Part shown: positions 17,711 to 25,849 of the stretch, piece by piece
Position numbering within the stretch: the first letter of the stretch is position 1
Layout of the letters: every line of letters starts with the position of its first letter
Assembly: GCA_021298285.1 (NCBI GenBank)
Contig: JAJTFN010000043.1
Span: 1-36,992 of the forward strand
Origin: Verrucomicrobium sp.
Lineage (GTDB): Bacteria; Verrucomicrobiota; Verrucomicrobiia; Limisphaerales; UBA9464
Length of the DNA stretch: 36,992 nt
Direction of reading: 5' to 3'
Translations under genes and position numbers: made by a program
The notes under the pieces: model-generated
Seen by the model: only the letters and a program-made list of their open reading frames with translations
Databases searched by the model: none
What the model was told of the DNA's origin: nothing

Positions 17711-17739
17711 AGTTAAGGAAGGGGCGTTCACAATGTCAA
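17711..17739 (-). promoter_or_regulatory. Putative sigma70-type promoter of the pilB-pilT-pilB-pilC block
   Basis: On the minus strand a perfect TTGACA (complement of 17734-17739) is followed by 17 bases and TTAACT (complement of 17711-17716). The -35 is exact, with ideal spacing, in an otherwise GC-rich setting; the -10 matches only three positions. The distance to the GTG start is about 60 bases. Confidence 0.5.
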
Positions 17740-17850
17740 ACGCGGACCTGCCGAAAGATTCGCGGCGAACGGGCGGCCTCGTCGGACAGAATGCGCTGGA
17801 CCGACGGGAAGCGTTGATTAGCTTGGACTGAGCCCCGGATCGTGACCGGC

Positions 17851-17885
17851 GGGCCTGACGCCGCCGGGCCGGTGGCGTCAGGCCC
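17851..17885. repeat. Perfect 12-bp inverted repeat with 11-base loop
   Basis: Arms GGGCCTGACGCC and GGCGTCAGGCCC are exact reverse complements around an 11-base centre. There is no T tract on either side, so it is not a standard intrinsic terminator. It lies upstream of the methyltransferase gene and could be a protein-binding site, an attenuator hairpin or a REP-like element. Confidence 0.7.
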
Positions 17886-17941
17886 GACACCGGCCCAAGA
17901 TCGGCCGGACAGCCGAACCACCCCCCGGAAATCGCAGAGAT

Positions 17942-17971
17942 CCCAAAACCTCAGACACCCCAAAACCTCAG
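17942..17971. repeat. Short direct repeat (CCCAAAACCTCAG twice, 17-base period)
   Basis: Two exact 13-base copies start at 17942 and 17959. They are richer in A than the surroundings and sit 50-79 bases before the methyltransferase start. They could be a binding-site pair or replication slippage; nothing in the sequence decides this. Confidence 0.65.
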
Positions 17972-18020
17972 CCATCCCCGGAACCCGAGCCCTCCGCCCG
18001 GGCGACCGGCACCCGAACCC

Positions 18021-18929
18021 GTGATCGACATCCACTTCGGCGACAACCTCGAAATCCTCAAGGGGTTTCCCGACGCCTCGTTCGACCTCATCTACATCGA
18101 CCCCCCGTTCAACACCGGCAAGGTCCAGGCCCGGACGCAGATCCAGACCGTCCGGGATGACGAACACGGGGACCGGACCGGCTTCCAGGGCCGCCGTTAC
18201 CGGACGGTGAAGGTCGGGACCAAGGGTTACGCGGACACCTTCTCGGATTATCCGGCGTTCCTCGAGCCCCGCCTGGAGGAGGCCCGGCGGCTTCTCAAGC
18301 CCAACGGCTCGTTCTTCTTCCACATCGACTACCGGGAGGTCCATTACTGCAAGGTGCTGCTGGATGGGATCTTCGGCCGGGAGTCGTTCCTCAACGAGAT
18401 CATCTGGGCCTATGACTACGGGGCCAGGGCCACCCGGCGCTGGTCGCCGAAGCACGACAACATCCTCTGGTACGCCAAGGACCCTGAGAACTACACCTAC
18501 CGCTTCGACGACATCGACCGCATCCCGTACATGGCGCCGGGGTTGGTCGGCCCGGAGAAGGCCGCCCGGGGCAAGACCCCCACGGACACCTGGTGGAACA
18601 CCATCGTCAGCCCGAACGGCAGGGAGAAGACGGGCTACCCCACACAGAAGCCGCTGGCCATCATCAACCGGATCATGCGGGTGCATTCCAACCCCGGGGA
18701 CCGGGTGCTCGATTTCTTCGCGGGCAGCGGCACCATCGGGGAGTCAGCGGAGCGGCTTGGCCGGTCGGCGGTGCTGGTCGACAACAACCCGGAGGCCATC
18801 GGGGTCATGGCCAGGCGCCTCGGCTTCGCCCAACCGCGCTTCCACGGCATCGACGCGCCCCCCATGGCGCCCGCCGGGGACGACGGCGATCTCTTCACCG
18901 CGAAGCCGCCGACCCCTGAGCCGTCCTGA
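18021..18929 (+). CDS. Site-specific DNA methyltransferase, beta class (adenine-N6 or cytosine-N4), solitary
   Basis: The 302-residue protein has motif IV DPPFNTG at residues 27-33 and the SAM-binding motif I DFFAGSGT at 231-238. This is the order that defines beta-class amino-methyltransferases. KTGYPTQKP (about 210-218) is the conserved segment before motif I. The central region (FHIDYREVHYCKVLLDGIFG, IIWAYDYGAR, YMAPGLV) closely resembles, as I remember it, a methyltransferase family common in Actinobacteria. No restriction endonuclease or specificity subunit is next to it, so it appears to be an orphan. The start is GTG 18021; no ATG fits upstream. It is the only plus-strand gene in the first 24 kb, its 3' end overlaps the end of the truncated DUF1501 frame, and short repeats flank its stop. 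Together these are signs of acquisition. Confidence 0.92.
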   Translation: MIDIHFGDNLEILKGFPDASFDLIYIDPPFNTGKVQARTQIQTVRDDEHGDRTGFQGRRYRTVKVGTKGYADTFSDYPAFLEPRLEEARRLLKPNGSFFFHIDYREVHYCKVLLDGIFGRESFLNEIIWAYDYGARATRRWSPKHDNILWYAKDPENYTYRFDDIDRIPYMAPGLVGPEKAARGKTPTDTWWNTIVSPNGREKTGYPTQKPLAIINRIMRVHSNPGDRVLDFFAGSGTIGESAERLGRSAVLVDNNPEAIGVMARRLGFAQPRFHGIDAPPMAPAGDDGDLFTAKPPTPEPS

Positions 18930-20301
18930 GCCGTCCCGCCGACCCAAGTTCCACCGCCCTGCACCACCCGTCCGCTGAACCAGGCCGGATCGTGGCGTGG
19001 AAGTCGTGCACGTGGACCCGGTCGCTGCCCACGCGGATGCCCAGGTCGTCGGAGGCTCCGTACACCGTGCCGGCCCGGACGCCCGCCCCGGCCAGCCACG
19101 ATGAGAACACCCAGTGGTGGTGCTCCCGGCCCCGGTGGTCCGCCGTGGCGTTGAAGGGGGTGCGGCCGAACTCGGTGGTCCAGACCACCAGGGTGTCCTC
19201 CAGCATCCCGCGCTGGCGCAGGTCCTTCAGCAGGCCGGCGATGGGCCGGTCCACGTTGGCCGCCAACGGGCCGTGCTGGGTCATGTCGCCGTGGGCATCC
19301 CAGTTGTCGGACGAGCCCGAGTCGATCAACTCGATGAACCGCACGCCGCGCTCGGCCAGTCGCCGGGCCACCAGGCACTGCCAGGCGAACCCCCGGGTGC
19401 TGCCCCGCTCCAGGCCGTACAGCGCATGGGTGGCGTCGCTCTCGCGGGACAGGTCGAAGAGCTCCGGCAATTCCATCTGCATGCCGAAGGCCGTCTCGAA
19501 GGACTTCATCCGGGCCGCCAGCAGCGGATCGCCCGGTCGGGCCGACCGGTGGCGCAGGTTCAGGCGGTCCATGGCGGCCATCTCGAGCGCCTGCAATTCC
19601 TCGGAGGGTGACCGCCGACGCAGATTGGCCACCGGTTCCGCCCCCGGCACCACCCAGGTGCCCTGGTGGGCCCCCGGCAGGAAGTCGCTGGCCCAGACCT
19701 GCCCCCCGGCATACGGGCTCTTCGGTGCGATGACCACAAAGGACGGCAGGTTGCTGTTCTCGGTGCCCAGGCCGTAGCTGACCCAGGACCCGATGCTGGG
19801 CCGGGCGAAGGTGAACGAACCGGTGTGGATGCCCAGGGTGGCCTCGTAGTGGTTGGTGTGGTCCGAGGTCATCGACCGGATCACGCACAGGTCGTCGACG
19901 CATCCGGCCATGTGCGGGAAGAGGCCGCTGACCTCGGTGCCGCAGCGGCCGTGCCGCGCGAACTCCCACTGGGGCCGCTTGGCAAACATGGTGAAGTCAC
20001 CCTTGCGACCCTGGAACTCGTCGACGGTCACGGTCTTGCCGGCGCTGGCGAAGAGCCGCGGCTTGGGGTCCCACGAGTCGACATGGGAGACCCCGCCGCT
20101 CATGTAGAGGAAGATCACCCGCTTGGCCTTGGGCGTGAAATGCGGCGCCCGGGGCAGGAGCGGATCGGCGGAGATCCCGGGCAGGCCGCCACCCTCCCGC
20201 GCCAGCAGGTCGCGCACGATGCCCGGGAACAGCGCGGACCCGCCGACGAGCGACCGCAGGAAGCCGCGGCGGCGGGGATCGAAAAGGGCGTGACGGGTCA
20301 T
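18895..20301 (-). CDS. DUF1501 family protein, TAT-type export signal, C-terminus lost
   Basis: The 468-residue frame starts with a twin-arginine signal (RRRGFLRSL, residues about 10-18). It carries typical DUF1501 segments: RVIFLYMSGGVSHVDSWDPKP, DLCVIRSM, HTNHYEATLGIHTG, GFAWQCLVARRLAERGVRFIEL, DNWDAH and TTEFGRTPFNATADHRGREHHH. The family belongs to the alkaline phosphatase/sulfatase fold, usually encoded next to DUF1549/DUF1553 cytochrome-like proteins, as here (56 bases after it). The family normally continues after HDFHATI with LHLLGLDHxRLTY and a DVHG motif. Here homology stops at about residue 438 (base 18988) and is replaced by 30 unrelated residues that read into the end of the convergent methyltransferase. 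The missing tail of about 40 residues makes activity doubtful. An alternative reading is that the tail was lost by rearrangement and the gene is decaying. Confidence 0.85.
   Translation of the reverse strand: MTRHALFDPRRRGFLRSLVGGSALFPGIVRDLLAREGGGLPGISADPLLPRAPHFTPKAKRVIFLYMSGGVSHVDSWDPKPRLFASAGKTVTVDEFQGRKGDFTMFAKRPQWEFARHGRCGTEVSGLFPHMAGCVDDLCVIRSMTSDHTNHYEATLGIHTGSFTFARPSIGSWVSYGLGTENSNLPSFVVIAPKSPYAGGQVWASDFLPGAHQGTWVVPGAEPVANLRRRSPSEELQALEMAAMDRLNLRHRSARPGDPLLAARMKSFETAFGMQMELPELFDLSRESDATHALYGLERGSTRGFAWQCLVARRLAERGVRFIELIDSGSSDNWDAHGDMTQHGPLAANVDRPIAGLLKDLRQRGMLEDTLVVWTTEFGRTPFNATADHRGREHHHWVFSSWLAGAGVRAGTVYGASDDLGIRVGSDRVHVHDFHATIRPGSADGWCRAVELGSAGRLRTAQGSAASR
18906..18945. repeat. 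Nested 10-base direct repeats around the methyltransferase stop
   Basis: Four consecutive 10-mers read CCGCCGACCC, CTGAGCCGTC, CTGAGCCGTC, CCGCCGACCC. The inner pair is a tandem duplication that contains the methyltransferase stop codon (18927-18929); the outer pair is an exact direct repeat. The pattern suggests slippage or end-joining at a junction. Confidence 0.85.
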
Positions 20302-20357
20302 CGGGGAGATCAGGGTCAGGGTGGGATTCGTCCGGTTCCAGGGCCTCGAGGCGCAGC

Positions 20358-23300
20358 TCAGTCGATGGTGAGGAATTCGTTGCTCCCGAGCAGCACGCGG
20401 ACCCACGCCGCCAGCGCCCGTGCCTCCGCCTCGTCGCCGGTCCCGGCAGCCGGCGTCTGTCGGTATCGGGCCAGGAACCCGGCGGCATCGGCGGCCTCCT
20501 CCGGACAGGGCGGGCGCCGCAGGATGCGTCGGAACACATGGTCCACCTGCGCCGCCTCGGCGGGATGGGTGGCGCGGGCCGCACGGGCCAGCCGGTCGGC
20601 CTGGCGGTGCACCAGCGGGTCGTTCAGGAAGAACAAGGCCTGCGAGGGCACCGTCGTGGTGCGGCGTCCGGCCGTGCTGGCATTGGGGTCGGCCCCGTCG
20701 AAGAGCGCCAGGAACGGGTGCCGCTGGATCCGCTGGGTCATCAGGTAGACGCTGCGGCGGGAGTGGTCGTAGGAGGCCACGTACGGCCCATGCTGGGTGT
20801 AGCCCCAGCGGGTCGGTGACGGGAACGGATGGCCCTGGCCGACGGACAGGTCCAGCTCCCCGCACGCCTCCAGGAGGGCGTCCCGCGTCTCCTCGGCCCC
20901 GAGGCGGCGGCGGGCGAAGGGGGAGAACAGTCCGTCGGCCAACGCGGCGCCCGTTGCGCCCGCTCCGACGATCCCGCCGGCACCCGGGATCTCGACCGGG
21001 CAGGACAGGGACCCACCGGTCGCGTTGGCCGTCGCGGTCGCCGGGACGGACGGGGCGTCCGCCTCGGGGTCGCTGCGCTGGCGGTAGGCGGCGCTGCCCA
21101 GGATGAGCCGGTGGAGGGCCTTGATCGATCCGCCGGACCGCCGGAACTCCGAGGCCAGGTGATCCAGCAATTCCGGATGGCTCGGGGCCTGTCCCCGGAG
21201 GCCGAAGTCGTTGGCCGTGGCCACCAGGCCCACGCCGAAATGCTGCTGCCACACCCGGTTGACCATCACCCGGGCCGGCAGCGGATTGGCCGGGTCGGCC
21301 AGCCAGCGGGCCAGCTCGAGCCGGCCGCTGCCGGTCGTTGGCGGGTCCATGCGGGCCGGGCCCACGGCCGAGAGGGTGCCTCGGCGGATCTGCGGACCCG
21401 GTTGGTCGGGCTCGCCCCGGACCTGGAGGACCGCGTCGCGCGGGGTGCCCTCGGACACGCCGTAGGCCAGCGGGAAGGGACCCTCCACCAGCAACCGCTC
21501 CAGCTCGATCGCCGCCGCCTGGGCCTCCTGCTGCAGCGCCTGGAGACGGCCCTCGAGGGCGGCTGTCCGGGCCCGGCGTCGATCGGCCGAGGCGGGATCC
21601 TCGGCGACGGCCACCGCACCGACCGGTGGCAGCGGGGCCTCCTGCACGGCGAAGTTGTCGGCATCCAGGGCTGGCTTCGGACCGGGCCGGTGGCCGTGGC
21701 TGTCGATGAAGACATCGTCGATGGCCCCGTCCCAGCGCGGGTGGAGCGCGCCGGCGAAGGCCACCGGGGCCGACGACGCGCCGCCCCCCTCCTCGCGCAG
21801 GGTCGCCTCGTACCGGCGGGCCTTCAGGTCGAGCTCGATGGCCACCTGGTACCAGCGACCCCGGCGCAACGGGGCCACCCCCTCCCGGCGCTCGCCGTCG
21901 ATGCGGAAGAACTCCGACCCCGACCAGAACAGCTCGATCGCCGCCGAGGTGCCCGCGCCGTGGCCGAGGTAATACCGCCAGGTACCCTCCGGACCGGGCT
22001 GCAAGCCCCCGGGAACCTCACCGCACCGGAAGTCGAAGGCCGCCCGCAGGCGACCGGTCCGGTCGGCCTTCCAAGCCGGGGAGAGAGCCTGCCCGAAGCC
22101 GTCATAGGCCGGTCCTCCGGGCAGGTGGAGGCCCAGGCGCCCCCGGGGAAGCAGCCCCACGAAGGGACTCTGGGACTCGGCCCGGAGCCGCACCCGGCTG
22201 TCCGGGCCGGGTCGCCACGGCGCCGCCGGCGGAGCACCGGCCTTCTGTCCCTCAAGGCCGCCGTCGATGCCGCGCAGGGACGCCAGTTCGGCCTCGAGCC
22301 GGTCGCGCTCGGCCATCGAACGGTCGGCTGCCACGGCCAACGGCTCGGTGGACACGGGTGCCAGCGGCTCGGGCTGGACGGCCAAGTTGTCGAGGCAGAG
22401 TCCGGGGCGCGGGACCGGCGAGCCCGCCGTGGCGCCGGGTGTGCCGGGCCCCCGGCCCGAGTCGAGGCCGACGAAGTCGAGCACGCCATCCCAGGCGTCG
22501 GGGAGCGGCAGCGGCCCCGTCGACCGCACCGAACCGGGCACGCCGCAACGGGCCGTGATCGTCCTGGCCTTCCGGTCGACCTCAAGCTGGAGGTTCTGCC
22601 AGGTTCCCGGGGCGAATTCGCCCAGCACGATCGCAGTCCGCGATCCCGGCGATCCCGGCGATCCGGCGGCCGACGCTTCGGTGCGCAGCGAGACCCCGCG
22701 GGCGGAGATCAGCACCTCGAAGGCCGGCTGCCGCCCCCCGTCGCGCCCCGCCCACAACCGGTGCGTGGCCCCGCCGGCGGGGGCGTCCTCCGCGGGTCCG
22801 GGGAGGGTCTTGAAGTCGACCTGGAGCGACCACCGGGACGCCTCGCGGATGGGACGTCCGAGCCGGTTCAGGGACTGGCCCAGGTGCCATGAGGCGGTGC
22901 CCGCCGGGATGGAGGCGCCCACGCGCCCTCCCGGGTACCGGTTGCGGAAGGGGCTCTGCGCGTCGGTGGTGACGGCGATGGGGCCGTCATAGACCCAGGG
23001 CGGCACCAGCACCCCCTTGCTGCCGCCGGCGGCCGGGGCCTGCAGCTCGAAATCGCCGTCCAGGTCGTCGATGGACCGCAACACGGCCGAGGGCACGGGC
23101 AACCCGGCGCGCTGGACCACCCGGGTCAGAGAGGCGACGCGGGCCTCGTGCTCGCGCCAGCGCGGCAGGGACTCCTCCGGCGGGATCAGGGGCACCATCG
23201 AGCGCGTCCGCTGCTTCTGCTCCGAGCCCGGGAAGGCGAAGCGGGTGCTCTCGAAGATGCCGTAGAGCGCGTAGTACTCGGTCGCGGAGACCGGGTCATA

Positions 23301-24026
23301 CTTGTGGTTGTGGCAGCGGGCGCACCCCAGCGTCAGGCCGAGGAAGCTCTGGCCCAGGGTGTCGATGGTGTCCTGCAGCGTGAGGTGGTGGTAGTTCTCG
23401 GAATCGAAGCCGAAGCGCCGGGAGATGGCCAGGAACCCGGTGGCCGCCACCCGCTCGGCATAACGGTCCCCGGGGCCCTGCCGGGCCAGGAGGTCGCCGG
23501 CGACCTGCTCCTGGACGAAGTCGAAGTAGGGCTTGTCGGCATTGAAGGCATCGATGACGTAGTTCCGGTAGCGCCAGGCCACCGGCACGGGATAGTCGGC
23601 GGTCTCGCCGGCGGTGTCGGCGTAGCGCACCACGTCGAGCCAGTGGCGACCCCAGCGTTCGCCATATCGGGGCGAGGCCAGCAGGCGGTCGACCACCCGG
23701 TCGAAGGCCCCGGGCGAGGCGTCCCGCTCGAAGGCCTCGATCTCCTCCACCGTTGGGGGCAGGCCCGTGAGGTCGAAGGTCACGCGGCGGATCCAGGGGC
23801 GCCGGTCGGCCTCCGGGGCAGGCTTGCGGCCTTGCCGCTCCAGGGCGGCCAGGAGGAACCGGTCCAGGGGCGTGCGGCACCAACCGGCATCGACCACCGG
23901 CGGCGGAGCCGGGTCTCGGACCGGCTGGAAGGCCCAATGCGACGCGGGGGCCGGGCCGGCTGCCGCTGCCGCCAACGCGGCAAGGGCGGCACCGACCAAC
24001 CACCGGAGGGTCTGGGCAGGGCTCAT
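20358..24026 (-). CDS. Secreted DUF1549/DUF1553 (PSCyt2/PSD1) protein with two LamG-like inserts
   Basis: The protein has 1222 residues after a signal peptide (about 1-26, ending PAPA). DUF1549/PSCyt2 spans about 30-280: DRFLLAALE, RRVTFDLTGLPPT, YGERWGRHWLDVVRYADTAGE and the heme-like motif CARCH at 235-239. DUF1553/PSD1 occupies about 890-1222 (GRLELARWLADPANPLPARVMVNRVWQQHFG, and VPSQALFFLNDPLVH). Between them are two related concanavalin/LamG-like units. Each opens with a QSPF segment and a G-R-G/L region and closes with DN(L/F)AVQ. An N-terminal PSCyt1 domain is absent. The DUF1501 partner gene follows. An ATG at 24050 would add 8 residues; 24026 places the signal peptide first. The family is abundant in Planctomycetes and Verrucomicrobia; polysaccharide-related surface roles are suspected, not proven. 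Confidence 0.92.
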   Translation of the reverse strand: MSPAQTLRWLVGAALAALAAAAAGPAPASHWAFQPVRDPAPPPVVDAGWCRTPLDRFLLAALERQGRKPAPEADRRPWIRRVTFDLTGLPPTVEEIEAFERDASPGAFDRVVDRLLASPRYGERWGRHWLDVVRYADTAGETADYPVPVAWRYRNYVIDAFNADKPYFDFVQEQVAGDLLARQGPGDRYAERVAATGFLAISRRFGFDSENYHHLTLQDTIDTLGQSFLGLTLGCARCHNHKYDPVSATEYYALYGIFESTRFAFPGSEQKQRTRSMVPLIPPEESLPRWREHEARVASLTRVVQRAGLPVPSAVLRSIDDLDGDFELQAPAAGGSKGVLVPPWVYDGPIAVTTDAQSPFRNRYPGGRVGASIPAGTASWHLGQSLNRLGRPIREASRWSLQVDFKTLPGPAEDAPAGGATHRLWAGRDGGRQPAFEVLISARGVSLRTEASAAGSPGSPGSRTAIVLGEFAPGTWQNLQLEVDRKARTITARCGVPGSVRSTGPLPLPDAWDGVLDFVGLDSGRGPGTPGATAGSPVPRPGLCLDNLAVQPEPLAPVSTEPLAVAADRSMAERDRLEAELASLRGIDGGLEGQKAGAPPAAPWRPGPDSRVRLRAESQSPFVGLLPRGRLGLHLPGGPAYDGFGQALSPAWKADRTGRLRAAFDFRCGEVPGGLQPGPEGTWRYYLGHGAGTSAAIELFWSGSEFFRIDGERREGVAPLRRGRWYQVAIELDLKARRYEATLREEGGGASSAPVAFAGALHPRWDGAIDDVFIDSHGHRPGPKPALDADNFAVQEAPLPPVGAVAVAEDPASADRRRARTAALEGRLQALQQEAQAAAIELERLLVEGPFPLAYGVSEGTPRDAVLQVRGEPDQPGPQIRRGTLSAVGPARMDPPTTGSGRLELARWLADPANPLPARVMVNRVWQQHFGVGLVATANDFGLRGQAPSHPELLDHLASEFRRSGGSIKALHRLILGSAAYRQRSDPEADAPSVPATATANATGGSLSCPVEIPGAGGIVGAGATGAALADGLFSPFARRRLGAEETRDALLEACGELDLSVGQGHPFPSPTRWGYTQHGPYVASYDHSRRSVYLMTQRIQRHPFLALFDGADPNASTAGRRTTTVPSQALFFLNDPLVHRQADRLARAARATHPAEAAQVDHVFRRILRRPPCPEEAADAAGFLARYRQTPAAGTGDEAEARALAAWVRVLLGSNEFLTID

Positions 24027-24145
24027 CGGGGAATCTTCGTTCCATTCCACCCCGCCGGCCGATCGACCGGAAGCGCAAATTGCAGGACCTCTCCGAAGAC
24101 GCTGCCGAATTGTGTTCGGGGGCGGCCCGTGGTTGCCTTGACCCC

Positions 24146-25023
24146 ATGACGCTGCAATTCGGATTCCTGGGGCTGGGCTTCATGGCCGCGACCCACATCC
24201 AGGCCCTGGCCCATGTGCCCGGAACCTGCGTGGGCGCGATCTGCAACCCGAGCGGACGCAACCTCGACGGCGACCTCACCCGGGTCGGCGGCAACGTGGG
24301 CGACCCCAACGGCGTGCGCCTCGACATGACGAAGGCCCGCGCCTACCGGGACGTGTCCGAATTCCTCGCCGACCCGGCGATCCACGTCGTGGACATCACC
24401 ACGCCCACCAAGAGCCACCTCGGGCTGGCCCTCGCCGCCCTCAAGGCGGGCAAGCACGTGATCGTGGAGAAACCCATGACCCGGACCGCCGAGGAAGGCC
24501 GCCAGCTGGCCGAGGCGGCCCGCGAGGCCGCCACCCGGGGCGTGTTCCTGATGCCGGCGATGTGCCTGCGCTTCTGGCCGGAATGGCAGGCGGCCCGGGA
24601 GGCCATCGTGGGCGGACAACACGGCCGTGTGCTCAGCGCCCGGTTCCGCCGGGTGGCGCAGGCCCCGGGCTGGGGACACGGGCATTTCCTCAGCGCGGCC
24701 GATTCCGGCGGGGCGCTGCTCGACCTGCACATCCATGACGTCGACTTCATCCGGTACTGCTTCGGGCACCCGTCGCGGGTGTTCTCTCGGGGCCACACCA
24801 AGGTCAGCGGCGGCATCGACCATGTGCTCACCCAGTACGACACGGCCAGCGGTGCGGTGGTCAGCGCCGAGGCGGGTACGCAGGCCAGCTGCGGCACTTC
24901 GTGGAATCCATCCGCGCGGGCACTCCCCCGAGCGTGGTCACCGCCGACGACGGTGCCGCCGCCGTCGCCGTCTGCGAGGCCGAGGCCGAATCGATCCGCA
25001 CCGGGTTGCCCGTGAGCCTCTGA
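24146..25023 (+). pseudogene. Gfo/Idh/MocA-family oxidoreductase, broken by internal deletion and frameshift
   Basis: Residues 1-245 read as an NAD(P)-dependent Gfo/Idh/MocA oxidoreductase: Rossmann motif GFLGLGFMA (6-14), EKP at 108-110 and catalytic HIHD at 195-198. After SAEAG (near 24872) the frame changes. The open frame runs to 25015 with an Arg/Pro-rich nonsense tail. In another frame, starting near 24874, the expected C-terminus appears (GYAGQLRHFVESIR, then a VTADD segment and GLPVSL) and stops at 25023. About 55-65 residues normally found between these parts are missing, so this is a deletion plus a shift, not a single-base slip. The ATG at 24146 is chosen by the Rossmann start. The intact stop would lie one base before the HAD gene start, so the two formed an operon. 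An assembly error remains possible. Confidence 0.8.
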
Positions 25024-25024
25024 G

Positions 25025-25810
25025 ATGAACTCCTTGCATGTCGTCTTCGACTGGGACGGGACCCTGTCGTTCATCCGGGCCGGCTGGGGCGAAGTCATGC
25101 TTCGCCAGTGGCTGGAATTCCTGCCTCCGGCCCCCGGTGAATCGGCCGAGGCGCGGGAGGCCATGGCCCACCGCGAAATCTGGGCCTTGAATGGCCGGCC
25201 CAGCATCCACCAGATGGAGCGCCTGGGAGGGCTCGTCGCCGAGCGCGGCGGCACCCCGTGGCACCCGGACCGCTACCAGGACGATTTCCAGGAACGCCTC
25301 GGCCGGTTGATCCGCGAGCGCATGGACTCCATCGGCCAGGGAATCCGCCCGGCCGACCATTACCTGGTCCGGGGCGCCCGTGCCTTCCTGGGCCGGTTCC
25401 AGGCGGCCGGCGCCACCCTGCACATCGTCAGCGGCACCCCGCGGCCGGCGGTCTCGGCCGAAGTCGATTGCCTGGGGGTGCGCGGGTTCTTCGGGGAACG
25501 CATCCACGGGCCCACGGGCCTGACCGACACCTCCTTCCACAAGCGCCACGCCATCCGGGAGATCATCGACGCCCACGGCCTGGATCCGGCCCGCGCCCTG
25601 GTGTCCTTCGGGGACGGCGCGGTGGAGATCGCCGAGACCAAGGCGGCGGGCGGACGGGCCGTCGCCGTGGCGGCCGACGAGGCGCATTGGCACTCGGGCC
25701 GCTGGGATGAGTCCAAGCGGCTGCGCCTCACGGAAGCCGGGGCCGATTACGCGATCCCCGACTACCACGAGCCGGATGCCGTTTGGTCATGGCTCGGCGG
25801 GCACCCTTGA
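25025..25810 (+). CDS. HAD-superfamily hydrolase (phosphatase)
   Basis: The 261-residue protein has HAD motif I DWDGT (Asp9 nucleophile, Asp11), motif II in HIVSGT (about residue 138), a motif III Lys in FHKRHAI (about 176) and motif IV FGDGAVE (about 198-204). The helical cap lies between about residues 18 and 110. It resembles beta-phosphoglucomutase or phosphoglycolate phosphatase-type enzymes, but no feature identifies the substrate. It starts one base after the original stop of the Gfo/Idh gene, so the pair probably acted on the same sugar-derived compound. It is complete and ends 39 bases before a convergent gene. Confidence 0.88.
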   Translation: MNSLHVVFDWDGTLSFIRAGWGEVMLRQWLEFLPPAPGESAEAREAMAHREIWALNGRPSIHQMERLGGLVAERGGTPWHPDRYQDDFQERLGRLIRERMDSIGQGIRPADHYLVRGARAFLGRFQAAGATLHIVSGTPRPAVSAEVDCLGVRGFFGERIHGPTGLTDTSFHKRHAIREIIDAHGLDPARALVSFGDGAVEIAETKAAGGRAVAVAADEAHWHSGRWDESKRLRLTEAGADYAIPDYHEPDAVWSWLGGHP

Positions 25811-25849
25811 GCCCGCTCCGGCATGTCGGACCCCCGGGACGGTGCGGTC

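Larger units (their letters stand above)
17644..18020. other. 377-base divergent intergenic region
   Basis: This is the longest stretch without a gene. From left to right it holds the GAGGA ribosome site and promoter candidate of the minus-strand ATPase operon, a 12-base-pair inverted repeat (17851-17885), a 13-base direct repeat (17942-17971) and the start region of the methyltransferase. I found no convincing promoter for the methyltransferase. The minus-strand open frame that crosses it is an antisense shadow of the methyltransferase. Confidence 0.7.

Noticed and set aside
15913-17817. Plus-strand open frame of 634 codons
   Set aside because: Antisense shadow of the second PilB/GspE gene, with no recognisable domain or start signal.
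17736-18686. Minus-strand open frame of 316 codons over the methyltransferase
   Set aside because: The plus-strand frame has the DPPF and FAGSGT motifs in correct order, whereas this frame has none.
24055-24070. Imperfect 16-base palindrome in the divergent region before the Gfo/Idh gene
   Set aside because: Two symmetric mismatches and a CG-rich composition make it expected by chance; no promoter elements line up with it.
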